Assembly (NCBI RefSeq): GCF_000971395.1 | Contig: NZ_BBME01000009.1 | Span: 1 to 64,000 of the forward strand | Source: Demequina iriomotensis | GTDB taxonomy: Bacteria; Actinomycetota; Actinomycetes; Actinomycetales; Demequinaceae | Length of the DNA stretch: 64,000 nt | Direction: 5' to 3' | In this document: positions 34,449-43,508 of the stretch, one piece after another | Layout of the letters: every line of letters begins with the position of its first letter | How positions within the stretch are numbered: the stretch's first letter is position 1 | The notes under the pieces: generated by a model | Databases searched by the model: none | What the model was told of the DNA's origin: nothing | What the model saw: only the letters and a program-made list of their open reading frames with translations | Made by a program: the position numbers and the translations under genes

Positions 34449-35881
34449 TGAGCACCTTCTCCGGCATCTCGGGCGCCCTGTCCTCGCTCATCGCGCAGCG
34501 CCAGGCGCTCGACGTCGCGGGCCAGAACATCGCGAATGCCAACACCGCCGGCTACACCCGCCAGACCCTCTCGGTCCAGGCGATCAACGCGTCCTCCGTG
34601 ACCGCGCTGTACTCGACGTCGAACGGCGTGGGCAACGGCGTGCAGGTGGTGGGCATCAACCGCATCGCGGACATGTTCCTGGACTCGCGGCTGCGCAGCC
34701 AGACCGCGTACGCCTCGAGCACCGACGCCGCGGCCACCGCGCTCGAGCGCCTCGAGACCGTGGTGACCGAGCCCAGCGACACCGGCGTGGCCTCGGCCCT
34801 CACCGCCTTCTGGTCCTCGTGGGAGGACCTCGCGAACTCCCCCGACAGCGCGGCTGTCCGCACCACGGTCCTCGGCCAGGCGTCGAGCCTCGCCAACCGC
34901 ATCTCCGACACGTACACCCAGTTCCGCTCGCAGTGGGATCAGGGCCGCACGGAGGCCGACACGATGGCGGCGCGCGTCAACACCGCCGCCGGCGCGATCG
35001 CCGACCTCAACCAGCAGATCCGCGGCGTGCTCGTCTCGGGCGGCTCGGCCAACGAGCTCATGGACCAGCGCGACCTGCTGGTCACCGAGCTCTCCGGGCT
35101 CGTGGGCGCCACGGCGACCACCAAGGCCGACGGCACGATGACGGTCATGGTCGCGGGCAACCCGCTGGTCCAGGGCGACCATGCCACGTCGATCAAGGTC
35201 AACGGCTCGTACGTCATGACGACCGCGATCGCCGAGCCCGCATCGTCCGGCGCGATCTCGCTGTCGTGGGCCGACGGCACGGCCCTCGCGCTCACCGGCG
35301 GCGCGCTCGCCGGCACGGTGTCCTCCCTCCAGCCCGCGTCGCTGGGCGGCTCGGTCGCGAAGGCCGTGGGCGCCGTCAACGACCTCGCGACCGGCGTCGC
35401 GGCGAAGGTCAACGCGCTCCACGTCACCGGCTCGACGCTCGCGGCCGCGCCGGACGACACCGGGGTGGAGTTCTTCACCTTCAGCGCCGGCGCGCCCGCC
35501 GCGCTGGGCCTCACCGTCGCGATCACCGACCCGAGCAAGGTGGCCGCGGCCGTCTCCGGCGCCGGCGAGTTCGACGGCTCGCTGGCCGACGCGATCTCGC
35601 AGCTGCGCGAGGACCCGACCGGTCCCGGCGCGACCTGGCGCTCGTTCGTGGTCGACCTGGGCGTCACCACCGCGTCGGCGCGCACGCGCGCGACCGTCGC
35701 GGAGTCCACGCGGGCCACCGCGGAGTCCCTCCAGCTGGGCAACGCGACCGTCGACATCGACGAGGAGACCGCCAACATGCTCCAGTACCAGACGGCGTAC
35801 GAGGCTGCCGCGCGCGTGCTCACCACGCTCGACGAGATGCTCGACACGCTCATCAACCGCACCGGCACGGTCGGGAGGTAA
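34448..35881 (+). CDS. flgK: Hook-filament junction protein FlgK
   Basis: The 477-residue axial protein has an N-terminus with SGALSSLIAQRQALDVAGQN and NANTAGYTRQT and a C-terminus with ETANMLQYQTAYEAAARVLT. It links hook to filament. TGATG overlap with flgN. Confidence 0.95.
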   Translation: MSTFSGISGALSSLIAQRQALDVAGQNIANANTAGYTRQTLSVQAINASSVTALYSTSNGVGNGVQVVGINRIADMFLDSRLRSQTAYASSTDAAATALERLETVVTEPSDTGVASALTAFWSSWEDLANSPDSAAVRTTVLGQASSLANRISDTYTQFRSQWDQGRTEADTMAARVNTAAGAIADLNQQIRGVLVSGGSANELMDQRDLLVTELSGLVGATATTKADGTMTVMVAGNPLVQGDHATSIKVNGSYVMTTAIAEPASSGAISLSWADGTALALTGGALAGTVSSLQPASLGGSVAKAVGAVNDLATGVAAKVNALHVTGSTLAAAPDDTGVEFFTFSAGAPAALGLTVAITDPSKVAAAVSGAGEFDGSLADAISQLREDPTGPGATWRSFVVDLGVTTASARTRATVAESTRATAESLQLGNATVDIDEETANMLQYQTAYEAAARVLTTLDEMLDTLINRTGTVGR

Positions 35882-35884
35882 CCC

Positions 35885-36778
35885 GTGATCAACCGCGTGA
35901 CCCAGCAGACCGTCCAGCGCTCCACGCTGGCCAACCTGCAGATGAACCTGTCCAAGATGGCGGACCTGCAGGGCCAGATGTCCTCGGGCAAGATCATCAC
36001 CAAGGCGTCGGACGACCCGAGCTCGGCGGGGCGCGCGATGTCCTACCGCGCCGAGAAGGCCGCATCGGAGCAGGCGCTGCGCAACGCGACCGACGGCGAG
36101 TCCTGGCTGTCGCAGATCGACTCGACCCTCCAGTCCGCCGTCTCGGCGCTGCGCCGCGCGCGCAACCTCACGGTGCAGGGCGCCAACTCGGGCGCTATGG
36201 GCGACACGTCGCGCGAGGCCATCGCGGTCGACATCGACGGCCTGCGCGACGCGCTGCTCGACCTCGCCAACACGAAGCTCGACGGCCGCTCGATCTTCGC
36301 GGGCACCACGAGCACCGCGGCGGCGTTCTCCGACACCGCGGGCGGCTACGCCTGGAACGGCGTCGCCGGCTCGGCCGTCACCCGGCGCATCGGCCCCGAG
36401 GCGACCGTCCGGGTCGACGCCGACGGCTCCGCCGCCTTCGGCGAGGGTGCCGCCTCGGTGTTCCAGCTGCTCGACGACATCTCGGCGGACCTCCGCGCCG
36501 GCGTCGATGTCGCCCCTCGCCTCGCGGAGATCGACACCCGGCTCGACGCGATGCTCTCCACCCTGTCGGACGTGGGCACCCGCTACTCGCAGATCACCGA
36601 GGCGAAGTCCTCGCTCGAGTTCCGCGTGCAGGACCTCACGTCGCGCATCTCGGGCCTCGAGGACATCGACCTCGCGAAGGCCGTCCTCGAGCTCCAGATG
36701 CAGGAGGTCGCGTACCAGGGAGCGCTCGGCGCGACCAGCCGCGTGCTCCAGCCGACGCTCCTGGACTACCTCCGATGA
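35885..36778 (+). CDS. flgL: Hook-filament junction protein FlgL
   Basis: The 297-residue flagellin-like protein (INRVTQQTVQRSTLANLQMN; ISGLEDIDLAKAVLELQMQE; ending LQPTLLDYLR) is the second junction protein. GTG start at 35885, 3 bp after the flgK stop. It overlaps fliW. Confidence 0.95.
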   Translation: MINRVTQQTVQRSTLANLQMNLSKMADLQGQMSSGKIITKASDDPSSAGRAMSYRAEKAASEQALRNATDGESWLSQIDSTLQSAVSALRRARNLTVQGANSGAMGDTSREAIAVDIDGLRDALLDLANTKLDGRSIFAGTTSTAAAFSDTAGGYAWNGVAGSAVTRRIGPEATVRVDADGSAAFGEGAASVFQLLDDISADLRAGVDVAPRLAEIDTRLDAMLSTLSDVGTRYSQITEAKSSLEFRVQDLTSRISGLEDIDLAKAVLELQMQEVAYQGALGATSRVLQPTLLDYLR

Positions 36779-37218
36779 GCGTCGCGGTCGCTGTCGACGG
36801 TGCGCGCACGGACGTGCGCGAGGTCCCCGACGCGCTCGGGTTCGTCGAGCGCATCCCCGGCATGGCCGACCTCACCCGATTCCGCCTGGCCGCGATCGAC
36901 GACGCAGGCTTCGTCTTCACCCTCCGCAGCGAGGACGACCCGGGCGTGCGGCTCTTCGCCGCCTCGCCGCAGGCCTACTTCCCCTCCTACGCGCCGGCCG
37001 TGCCCGCGGAGGTGCGCACGGCGCTCGGCGCCGGGGACGATGCGGGGCTCGTCATGCTCGCGATCGTCCACCCGGGCGGCGAGGCCGACGCGACGACCGT
37101 CAACCTGCTCGCGCCCATCGTCATCGAGCCGTCCTCCGGCTCGGCGGTGCAGATGGTGCTCGACGGCGACGAGTGGCCGCTCCGCGCGCCGCTCGGCGGC
37201 GCGGCGAACGCGGCCTGA
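36775..37218 (+). CDS. fliW: Flagellar assembly factor FliW
   Basis: The 147-residue protein has the FliW pattern (ALGFVERIPGMADLTRFRLA; LAIVHPGG; TVNLLAPIVIEPSSGSAVQM). FliW binds free flagellin or, when flagellin is exported, CsrA, lifting CsrA repression of flagellin translation. It is the last gene of the flgN operon (ATGA overlap with flgL). Confidence 0.94.
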   Translation: MSVAVAVDGARTDVREVPDALGFVERIPGMADLTRFRLAAIDDAGFVFTLRSEDDPGVRLFAASPQAYFPSYAPAVPAEVRTALGAGDDAGLVMLAIVHPGGEADATTVNLLAPIVIEPSSGSAVQMVLDGDEWPLRAPLGGAANAA

Positions 37219-37273
37219 CCCGTGCACGGCCAGGCCTGATGGCGCTGGCTGACACTCACGTTACGATGCCCGC

Positions 37274-37981
37274 ATGGGTGTCCTGGACCGCTTCGAGCGC
37301 GGCGTCGAGAACGTGATGCAGAACGCGTTCGCACGCACGTTCAAGGCGGGCGTCAAGCCGGTCGAGCTCGCCGCCGCGGTCAAGCGCGAGTGCGACGCCC
37401 GCGCGGCCGTGGTCGACCGCGGCCGCACCGTGGCCCCGAACGAGTACATCGTCGCGCTCGCGCCCGCGGATCACGACACGGTCGAGCAGTGGGGCGCCGA
37501 CGCGCTCCGTCACGAGCTCGTCGACTCGCTGCGCACCCACGCCGAGCGCCAGCGCTACTCGTTCGTCGGGACCGTCGACGTGACGTTCGAGGTCGACGAC
37601 ACGCTCGCGACCGGGCGCTACGCCGTGGTGTCGCGCACCACGCGTGGACCCGTCGCGCCCGCCACGGGCACCAACCCGAGCTCGCGCTACCCGCTGCTCG
37701 ACATCGACGGCGTGCGCTACTACCTCACGGGCGAGTCGACCACCATCGGCCGCGGCACGGAGGCCGACATCGTGGTCGACGACACGGGGGTGAGCCGCCG
37801 CCACGTGCGACTCGAGGTCACCGACCACGGCACCATCCTCACGGACCTGGGCTCCACCAACGGCACCTTCGTCGAGGATCAGCGGGTCGGGGAGGCCACC
37901 CTGCTCGACGGCAATGCGATCACCATCGGGCGGACCACGCTCATGTACTGGGACGCCGTCGCCGGGGACGAGGACCTCTGA
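37274..37981 (+). CDS. fhaA: FHA-domain protein, FhaA/FipA type
   Basis: The 235-residue protein has an N-terminal DUF3662 domain (GVLDRFERGVENVMQNAF to about 125) and a C-terminal FHA domain (about 145-225: TTIGRGTEADIVVDDTGVSR, LGSTNGTFV) that binds phospho-Thr on wall and division proteins. The linker is much shorter than in the mycobacterial homologue. It is the first gene of the conserved block that ends with pknB. Confidence 0.92.
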   Translation: MGVLDRFERGVENVMQNAFARTFKAGVKPVELAAAVKRECDARAAVVDRGRTVAPNEYIVALAPADHDTVEQWGADALRHELVDSLRTHAERQRYSFVGTVDVTFEVDDTLATGRYAVVSRTTRGPVAPATGTNPSSRYPLLDIDGVRYYLTGESTTIGRGTEADIVVDDTGVSRRHVRLEVTDHGTILTDLGSTNGTFVEDQRVGEATLLDGNAITIGRTTLMYWDAVAGDEDL

Positions 37982-37982
37982 C

Positions 37983-38501
37983 GTGAGCCAGCTCTCCATC
38001 ACCCTGCTGCGCCTGGGCTTCCTGGTCCTGCTGTGGGCGCTCGTGCTCTCCGCGATCGCGGTACTGCGCGCGGACCTGTACGGCACGCGCGTCACGGCCC
38101 GCGGACGCGGGCGCGAGTCGCGCCGCGAGGAGGCCCGCGCGGAGAAGACGGCGTCGCCCAGCCGCGCCGCGACCGGCATCCGCACCGGCTCGATCTCGAC
38201 ACGCGAGCCCTCCGCCGGGCACCTCGCGGTGACCTCGGGGCCCCTCAAGGGCACCACCATCCCGCTGGGCGCGGCACCCGTGCTCGTGGGCCGCGCGAGC
38301 ACGTGCACGCTGGTGATCGACGACGACTACTGCTCGGCGAAGCACTGCCGCATCTACCTCGAGGGGGAGCGCTGGATGGTCGAGGACCTCGGCTCGACCA
38401 ACGGCACCTACCTGGGCAACCAGCGCGTCACCGACCCCGTGCCGTTCCGGTCCGGTGACGTGGTGCGCATCGGCGCGACCTCGCTGGAGCTGCGCGGCTG
38501 A
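37983..38501 (+). CDS. fhaB: FHA-domain membrane protein, FhaB/FipA type
   Basis: The 172-residue protein has an N-terminal membrane helix (about 7-29), an Arg/Ser-rich linker and an FHA domain (PVLVGRASTCTLVIDDDYCS, LGSTNGTYLG). In this family it is a phospho-dependent partner of division proteins. It starts at GTG 37983, 1 nt after the fhaA stop, and shares one base with the phosphatase start. Confidence 0.92.
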   Translation: MSQLSITLLRLGFLVLLWALVLSAIAVLRADLYGTRVTARGRGRESRREEARAEKTASPSRAATGIRTGSISTREPSAGHLAVTSGPLKGTTIPLGAAPVLVGRASTCTLVIDDDYCSAKHCRIYLEGERWMVEDLGSTNGTYLGNQRVTDPVPFRSGDVVRIGATSLELRG

Positions 38502-39700
38502 TGTACCTGGGGATCCACTTCGCCGCGCGCTCCGATGTGGGGCTGGTGCGCGCCAACAACCAGGACTCGGGCTTCGCCGGCCCGCACCTGCTCGCCGTCG
38601 CGGACGGCATGGGCGGCGCCGCGGGCGGCGACATCGCCTCGTCGATCGCCATCGGCCGTCTCGCCGCCCTCGAGGGCGAGGCGCACGGCCCGGACGATGC
38701 GCTCGACGAGCTCAAGGCCGCGATCTCCGACGCCCACGCCCAGATCGTGGAACGCGCGCGCAACGATCCGGAGCTCTCGGGGCTGGGCACCACCGTCACC
38801 GCGATCCTGCGCTCGGGCTCCACGCTGTCCATGGCGCACATCGGCGACTCGCGTGCCTACCTGCTGCGCGGCGGCGAGCTCGAGCAGGTCACCACCGACC
38901 ACTCGTTCGTCCAGCACCTGGTCGACACCGGGCGCCTGTCGGTCGCGGACGCGGAGCACCATCCCAAGCGCTCGATGCTGCTGCGCGTGCTCGGCGACAT
39001 CGACGCCGACGTGCCCGTCGACATCTCGGTGCGCGAGACGCACCCCGGCGACCGCTGGCTGCTGTGCTCCGACGGCCTCTCGGGCGTGGTGAGCAAGGAC
39101 ACGATGCGCACCACGATGCTCGAGGTCGAGGACCCGGGCGACTGCGCCGATGCGCTCGTGGGCCTCGCGCTCGCCGGCGGCGCGCCCGACAACGTCACGT
39201 GCATCATCGGCGACATCGTCGACATCGACGCCGCGCCGGACGGCGTCGGGCCGTCCACCTCCTCCCAGATCGTCGGCTCCGCCGCGCGCGACCGTCGCAA
39301 GCCCTCCGCGGGCGGCGACTCCCCGGCGGGCAAGGCCGCGCGCCTCGCCGCGCGCGAGGAGCCCGAGGACGACGACGAGCCTGCGCGAGACCGCTGGGCG
39401 CGCCTGCGTCCGTGGATCCTGCCCATCGCCGCGCTGCTGGTGCTCGCGGGTGCGGCGTGGGGCGGCTACGTGTGGTCGCAGAAGCAGTACTTCGTCGGCG
39501 AGAGCGACGGGTTCGTCACCATCTACCGCGGGATCCCCGAGGCGGTGGGCGACCTCACGCTCTCCCACGTGGTCGAGCAGACCGGCATCCCGGTCGACGA
39601 GCTCGAGCCTTACCAGCGCGAACGCGTGCTCGATGCCATCCGGGTGAGGAGCCTGGACGAGGCGGCCGAGGTGGTCGTGGGACTGGAGACGGGCGACTAG
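38501..39700 (+). CDS. pstP: PP2C-family serine/threonine phosphatase
   Basis: The 399-residue protein has an N-terminal PP2C domain (about 1-235) with metal-binding blocks ARSDVGLVRANNQDSGF, AVADGMGGAAGGD, GLGTTVTAIL and CSDGLSGVV. A disordered linker, one membrane helix (about 305-325) and a short extracytoplasmic tail follow. It reverses PknA/PknB phosphorylation. Confidence 0.95.
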   Translation: MYLGIHFAARSDVGLVRANNQDSGFAGPHLLAVADGMGGAAGGDIASSIAIGRLAALEGEAHGPDDALDELKAAISDAHAQIVERARNDPELSGLGTTVTAILRSGSTLSMAHIGDSRAYLLRGGELEQVTTDHSFVQHLVDTGRLSVADAEHHPKRSMLLRVLGDIDADVPVDISVRETHPGDRWLLCSDGLSGVVSKDTMRTTMLEVEDPGDCADALVGLALAGGAPDNVTCIIGDIVDIDAAPDGVGPSTSSQIVGSAARDRRKPSAGGDSPAGKAARLAAREEPEDDDEPARDRWARLRPWILPIAALLVLAGAAWGGYVWSQKQYFVGESDGFVTIYRGIPEAVGDLTLSHVVEQTGIPVDELEPYQRERVLDAIRVRSLDEAAEVVVGLETGD

Positions 39701-41043
39701 TGGCCACCGTCACGGACGTCAAGGTCCGCACCGGCCGCAGGAGCGAGCTGGGCCTCCTCGGCCTCGCCGTCGCGATCGCGGTGCTCGCGCGCGGGCTGGT
39801 CGACTATCACGCCGACTTCCTCGAGCTCGACGAGCTCGCGTTCTACGCAGCCGGATGGACGGTGGTCGCCCTCGCGATCCACCTCGCGATCCGCCGCTGG
39901 GCGCCGTTCGCCGACCCCGTGCTGGTGCCGGCCGTGCTCGGCCTCAACGGCATCGGCCTCGCGATGATCCGCCGCATGGACTTCGCGTACGCGTCGCGCG
40001 GCCGCGAGACCGACTTCGGCGGGGTGCAGACGGTCTGGACGCTGCTGGGCATCGCGCTCGCGCTGCTGGTGATCCTGCTGCTGCGCGACTACCGCCTGCT
40101 GCGCCGCTTCACCTACACCGCGGGCGTGCTCGGCATCATCGGCCTGCTGCTGCCGCTCGTGCCCGGGCTGGGCACCGAGATCAACGGCGCCCGCATCTGG
40201 ATCTCGGTCTTCGGCCGCTCGCTCCAGCCCGCCGAGTTCGCGAAGATCGCGTTCGTCGTGTTCTTCGCCGGCTACCTGGTCACCAACCGCGACACGCTCG
40301 CCCTCGCCGGACCCAAGGTGCTGGGCATGCGCTTCCCGCGGCCCCGCGACATGGGCCCGCTCGCGCTCGTGTGGGCGGCCGCGATGCTCGTGCAGATCTA
40401 CGAGCGCGACCTGGGGACGTCGCTCCTGCTCTTCGGCATCTTCGTCGCGATGCTCTACGTCGCGACCGAGCGCCTCAGCTGGGTGCTCGTGGGCCTCGGC
40501 ATGTTCGGGTTCGGCGCCGTGCTCGCGGGCACCCTGTTCAGCCACGTCGCCGTGCGCTACACGGCGTGGCTGCATGCGCTCGACGCCGAGGTCTACCGGT
40601 CCGGGACCAGCGAGCAGCTGGTGCGCGGCCTCTTCGGCATGGCCTCGGGCGGCCTGTTCGGCACCGGCCTCGGCGAGGGACGCCCCGACCTGGTGCCGTA
40701 CGCCGAGTCCGACTTCATCGTCGCGTCGATCGGCGAGGAGCTGGGGCTCACGGGCCTCATGGCGATCCTCACCCTCTACGTCATCATCGTGCAGCGCGCC
40801 ATGCGCACCGCGATCGGGACCCGCCACGGCTTCGGCAAGCTGCTCGCCGCGGGCCTGGGCTTCGCGATCGCGCTGCAGGTCTTCATCGTGGTCGGGGGCG
40901 TCACGCGCGTCATCCCGCTCACGGGCCTCACCACGCCGTTCCTCGCGTACGGCGGATCGTCGATGCTCGCCAACTGGATCATCGTCGGCCTGCTGCTGCG
41001 GCTGTCGGATCAGGCCCGGCGCCCCGAGGAGGTGACCGCGTGA
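39700..41043 (+). CDS. rodA: SEDS-family peptidoglycan polymerase, RodA/FtsW type
   Basis: The 447-residue polytopic protein of about ten helices has SEDS motifs (GLGTEINGARIWISVFGRSL, LQPAEFAKIA, GEGRPDLVPYAESDFIVAS, PFLAYGGSSM). It polymerises glycan strands with the cognate PBP encoded next. The GTG shares one base with the pstP stop. Confidence 0.94.
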   Translation: MATVTDVKVRTGRRSELGLLGLAVAIAVLARGLVDYHADFLELDELAFYAAGWTVVALAIHLAIRRWAPFADPVLVPAVLGLNGIGLAMIRRMDFAYASRGRETDFGGVQTVWTLLGIALALLVILLLRDYRLLRRFTYTAGVLGIIGLLLPLVPGLGTEINGARIWISVFGRSLQPAEFAKIAFVVFFAGYLVTNRDTLALAGPKVLGMRFPRPRDMGPLALVWAAAMLVQIYERDLGTSLLLFGIFVAMLYVATERLSWVLVGLGMFGFGAVLAGTLFSHVAVRYTAWLHALDAEVYRSGTSEQLVRGLFGMASGGLFGTGLGEGRPDLVPYAESDFIVASIGEELGLTGLMAILTLYVIIVQRAMRTAIGTRHGFGKLLAAGLGFAIALQVFIVVGGVTRVIPLTGLTTPFLAYGGSSMLANWIIVGLLLRLSDQARRPEEVTA

Positions 41044-42503
41044 ACGAGCCCGTCCGCCGCCTCTCCGTCGTGGTGCTCGCGATGTTCCTCGCGCTCATGG
41101 TCGCGGCGTCCTACATCCAGGTGATCGCCGCCGGCGACCTCAACGCCGACGCACGCAACGTGCGCACGCTGTACCGCGAGTACGGGACCTTCCGCGGGCC
41201 CATCGTGGTCGACGGCGAGTCCGTCGTGTGGTCCAAGCCGGTCGACGACCCGTTCAGCTACCAGCGCACCTACGCCGACGGCCCGCTGTACGCCGCAGCG
41301 ACCGGCTACTACTCCATCGTCTTCGGCCGCACCGCGATCGAGCAGACCGAGAACGATCTCCTGTCGGGCACCGCCGACTCGCTCTTCTGGACGCGCCTGT
41401 CGGACCTCGTGTCGGGGGAGACCCAGCGCGGCGCGAGCGTCGAGCTCACGCTCAGCGCGCAGGTCCAGGAGGCCGCCGCGAGCGCGCTCGGCGACAGCGC
41501 CGGCGCGGTGGTCGCGCTCGACCCGCGCTCGGGCGAGGTGCTCGCGATGGTCACGAGCCCCACGTACGATCCCGCGACGCTCGCCGGTCACGACAGCGCC
41601 GAGGTCAACGAGAACTACCAGGCGCTGCTGAGCCAGGAGGACGGCCCGCTGGTCAACCGCGCGATCGCGGGCGACCTCTACCCGCCGGGCTCGACGTTCA
41701 AGCTCATCGTGTCCGCGGCGGCGCTCGAGGCCGGCTACGACGCCGACTCCGAGCTCTACGCTCCGGACCAGCTCGAGCTGCCGCAGTCGTCGAACACGCT
41801 CGGCAACTACGGCGGCGAGTCCTGCTCCGCGAACGAGTTCCAGACCCTCGCGGACTCGCTCGCGATGAGCTGCAACACGTCCTTCGCGAACCTGGGTATG
41901 CAGCTCGGGTGGAACCTGGTCGCGCGCAAGGCCGAGGAGTTCGGCTGGGGCGAGCAGCTCTCCATCCCGCTCGCCGTGACCCCGTCGGTGCTGCCCGACA
42001 ACCCGGACGATGCGCAGACCGCCATGTCCTCCATCGGCCAGTTCGACGTCCGCGCCACTCCGCTGCAGATGGCGATGGTCGCGGCCGGCATCGCGAACGA
42101 CGGCGTCCTCATGCGCCCCTACCTGGTCGACTCGGTGCGCGACGCCAACCTGCGGCTGGTCGAGGACGCCGAGCCCGAGGAGATGTCGCAGCCGATGTCC
42201 CGCGCGGACGCGAACGAGCTCACCGACATGATGGTCCAGGTGGTCGAGGCGGGCACCGGCTCCGCCGCGCGCATCGACGGCGTCTCCGTGGCGGGCAAGA
42301 CCGGCACGGCCGAGACGGGCACCGACGAGCGCCCGCACACGTGGTTCGTGGGCTTCGCCCCCGCGAACGACCCGGTGGTCGCCGTCGCCGTGCTCGTGGA
42401 GAACGGCGGCTCGACGGAGGGCGAGGTGACGGGCGGCAAGGTCGCCGCCCCCATCGCGCGCGCCGTCATGGAGGCCGCCATCGCGGCCCAGGGAGGAAGC
42501 TGA
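41040..42503 (+). CDS. pbpA: Class B penicillin-binding protein PbpA
   Basis: The 487-residue protein has a membrane anchor (about 8-29), a dimerisation/pedestal region, and a transpeptidase domain with active Ser S218 (PPGSTFK), SCN motif (SLAMSCNTSF) and KTG box (AGKTGTAETG). It cross-links glycan made by the RodA partner. GTGA overlap with rodA. Confidence 0.95.
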   Translation: MNEPVRRLSVVVLAMFLALMVAASYIQVIAAGDLNADARNVRTLYREYGTFRGPIVVDGESVVWSKPVDDPFSYQRTYADGPLYAAATGYYSIVFGRTAIEQTENDLLSGTADSLFWTRLSDLVSGETQRGASVELTLSAQVQEAAASALGDSAGAVVALDPRSGEVLAMVTSPTYDPATLAGHDSAEVNENYQALLSQEDGPLVNRAIAGDLYPPGSTFKLIVSAAALEAGYDADSELYAPDQLELPQSSNTLGNYGGESCSANEFQTLADSLAMSCNTSFANLGMQLGWNLVARKAEEFGWGEQLSIPLAVTPSVLPDNPDDAQTAMSSIGQFDVRATPLQMAMVAAGIANDGVLMRPYLVDSVRDANLRLVEDAEPEEMSQPMSRADANELTDMMVQVVEAGTGSAARIDGVSVAGKTGTAETGTDERPHTWFVGFAPANDPVVAVAVLVENGGSTEGEVTGGKVAAPIARAVMEAAIAAQGGS

Positions 42504-42504
42504 C

Positions 42505-43464
42505 ATGGCGATCCACGCGGGGACCACCCTGGCCGGCCGCTACGTGCTGCGCTCGCTGCTCGCGGTGGGCGGCATGGGAGAGGTGTGGCGCGGCACCGAC
42601 GCCGAGCTCGACCGCGAGATCGCGATCAAGGTCCTCAAGGACGGCGCCGCGGAGAACGAGACGTTCCTCAAGCGCTTCCGCAACGAGGCGCGCAACGCCG
42701 CCGGCCTGGTGCACTCCAACATCGCGCAGGTCTTCGACTTCGGCGAGCACGACGGCACCCCCTACATCGTCATGGAGCTGGTCGAGGGCGAGCCGCTGTC
42801 GACGATCCTCGAGAGGGAGCGCACGCTCGACGAGGCCCGCCTCGTGACGCTCATGCGCCACACGTGCCGCGGCCTCGCGGTCGCGCACGAGGCCGGGATC
42901 ATGCATCGCGACGTCAAGCCGGGCAACCTGCTGGTGCAGGAGGGCGACCGCGTCAAGATCACGGACTTCGGCGTGAGCCGGGGCACGGACCAGACCACGC
43001 TGACCGCGACGGGCATGGTGATGGGCACCGCGCAGTACCTCGCCCCCGAGCTCGCGCTGGGCAAGCCGGCCACCGCCGCCTCGGACCTCTACGCGCTCGG
43101 CATCATCGCCTTCGAGGCCGTCGTGGGCAGGCGGCCGTTCACCGCCGCGAGCGCCGTCGACATCGCGATCGCCCAGGTCAACGAGCCGGTGCCGCCGCTG
43201 CCCGCCGGCGTCTCGCCCGACCTCGCGGCGCTGATCTTCCGGCTGCTCGACAAGAACCCACGGCGCCGGCCCCACGACGCGCTCGAGCTCGACAGGATCC
43301 TCGCCGAGCTCGAGCTGCTCGAGCCCGGCACCGGCGCGGCGCAGCCGCCGCTCGACACCGGGCTGCCCGCCTCCGCGCCGCGCCGCGCGATGCCGCCCAG
43401 CATCGCCCCGCGCGAGTACCGCCCCCGCCCGGATGTCGAGCGTCGCAGGCCACAGGCCCGGTAG
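42505..43464 (+). CDS. pknA: Serine/threonine protein kinase PknA
   Basis: The 319-residue protein has a complete Hanks-type kinase domain (about 12-270): glycine loop LAVGGMGEVW, ATP-binding K42, catalytic HRDVKPGN, DFG, and GTAQYLAPE. A Pro/Arg-rich tail follows with no convincing membrane helix, so the kinase may be soluble, unlike mycobacterial PknA. Confidence 0.93.
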   Translation: MAIHAGTTLAGRYVLRSLLAVGGMGEVWRGTDAELDREIAIKVLKDGAAENETFLKRFRNEARNAAGLVHSNIAQVFDFGEHDGTPYIVMELVEGEPLSTILERERTLDEARLVTLMRHTCRGLAVAHEAGIMHRDVKPGNLLVQEGDRVKITDFGVSRGTDQTTLTATGMVMGTAQYLAPELALGKPATAASDLYALGIIAFEAVVGRRPFTAASAVDIAIAQVNEPVPPLPAGVSPDLAALIFRLLDKNPRRRPHDALELDRILAELELLEPGTGAAQPPLDTGLPASAPRRAMPPSIAPREYRPRPDVERRRPQAR

Positions 43465-43508
43465 ATGCGAGAATGGCCCCCAGCACGTAGGACCACGAAG
43501 GACGTTTC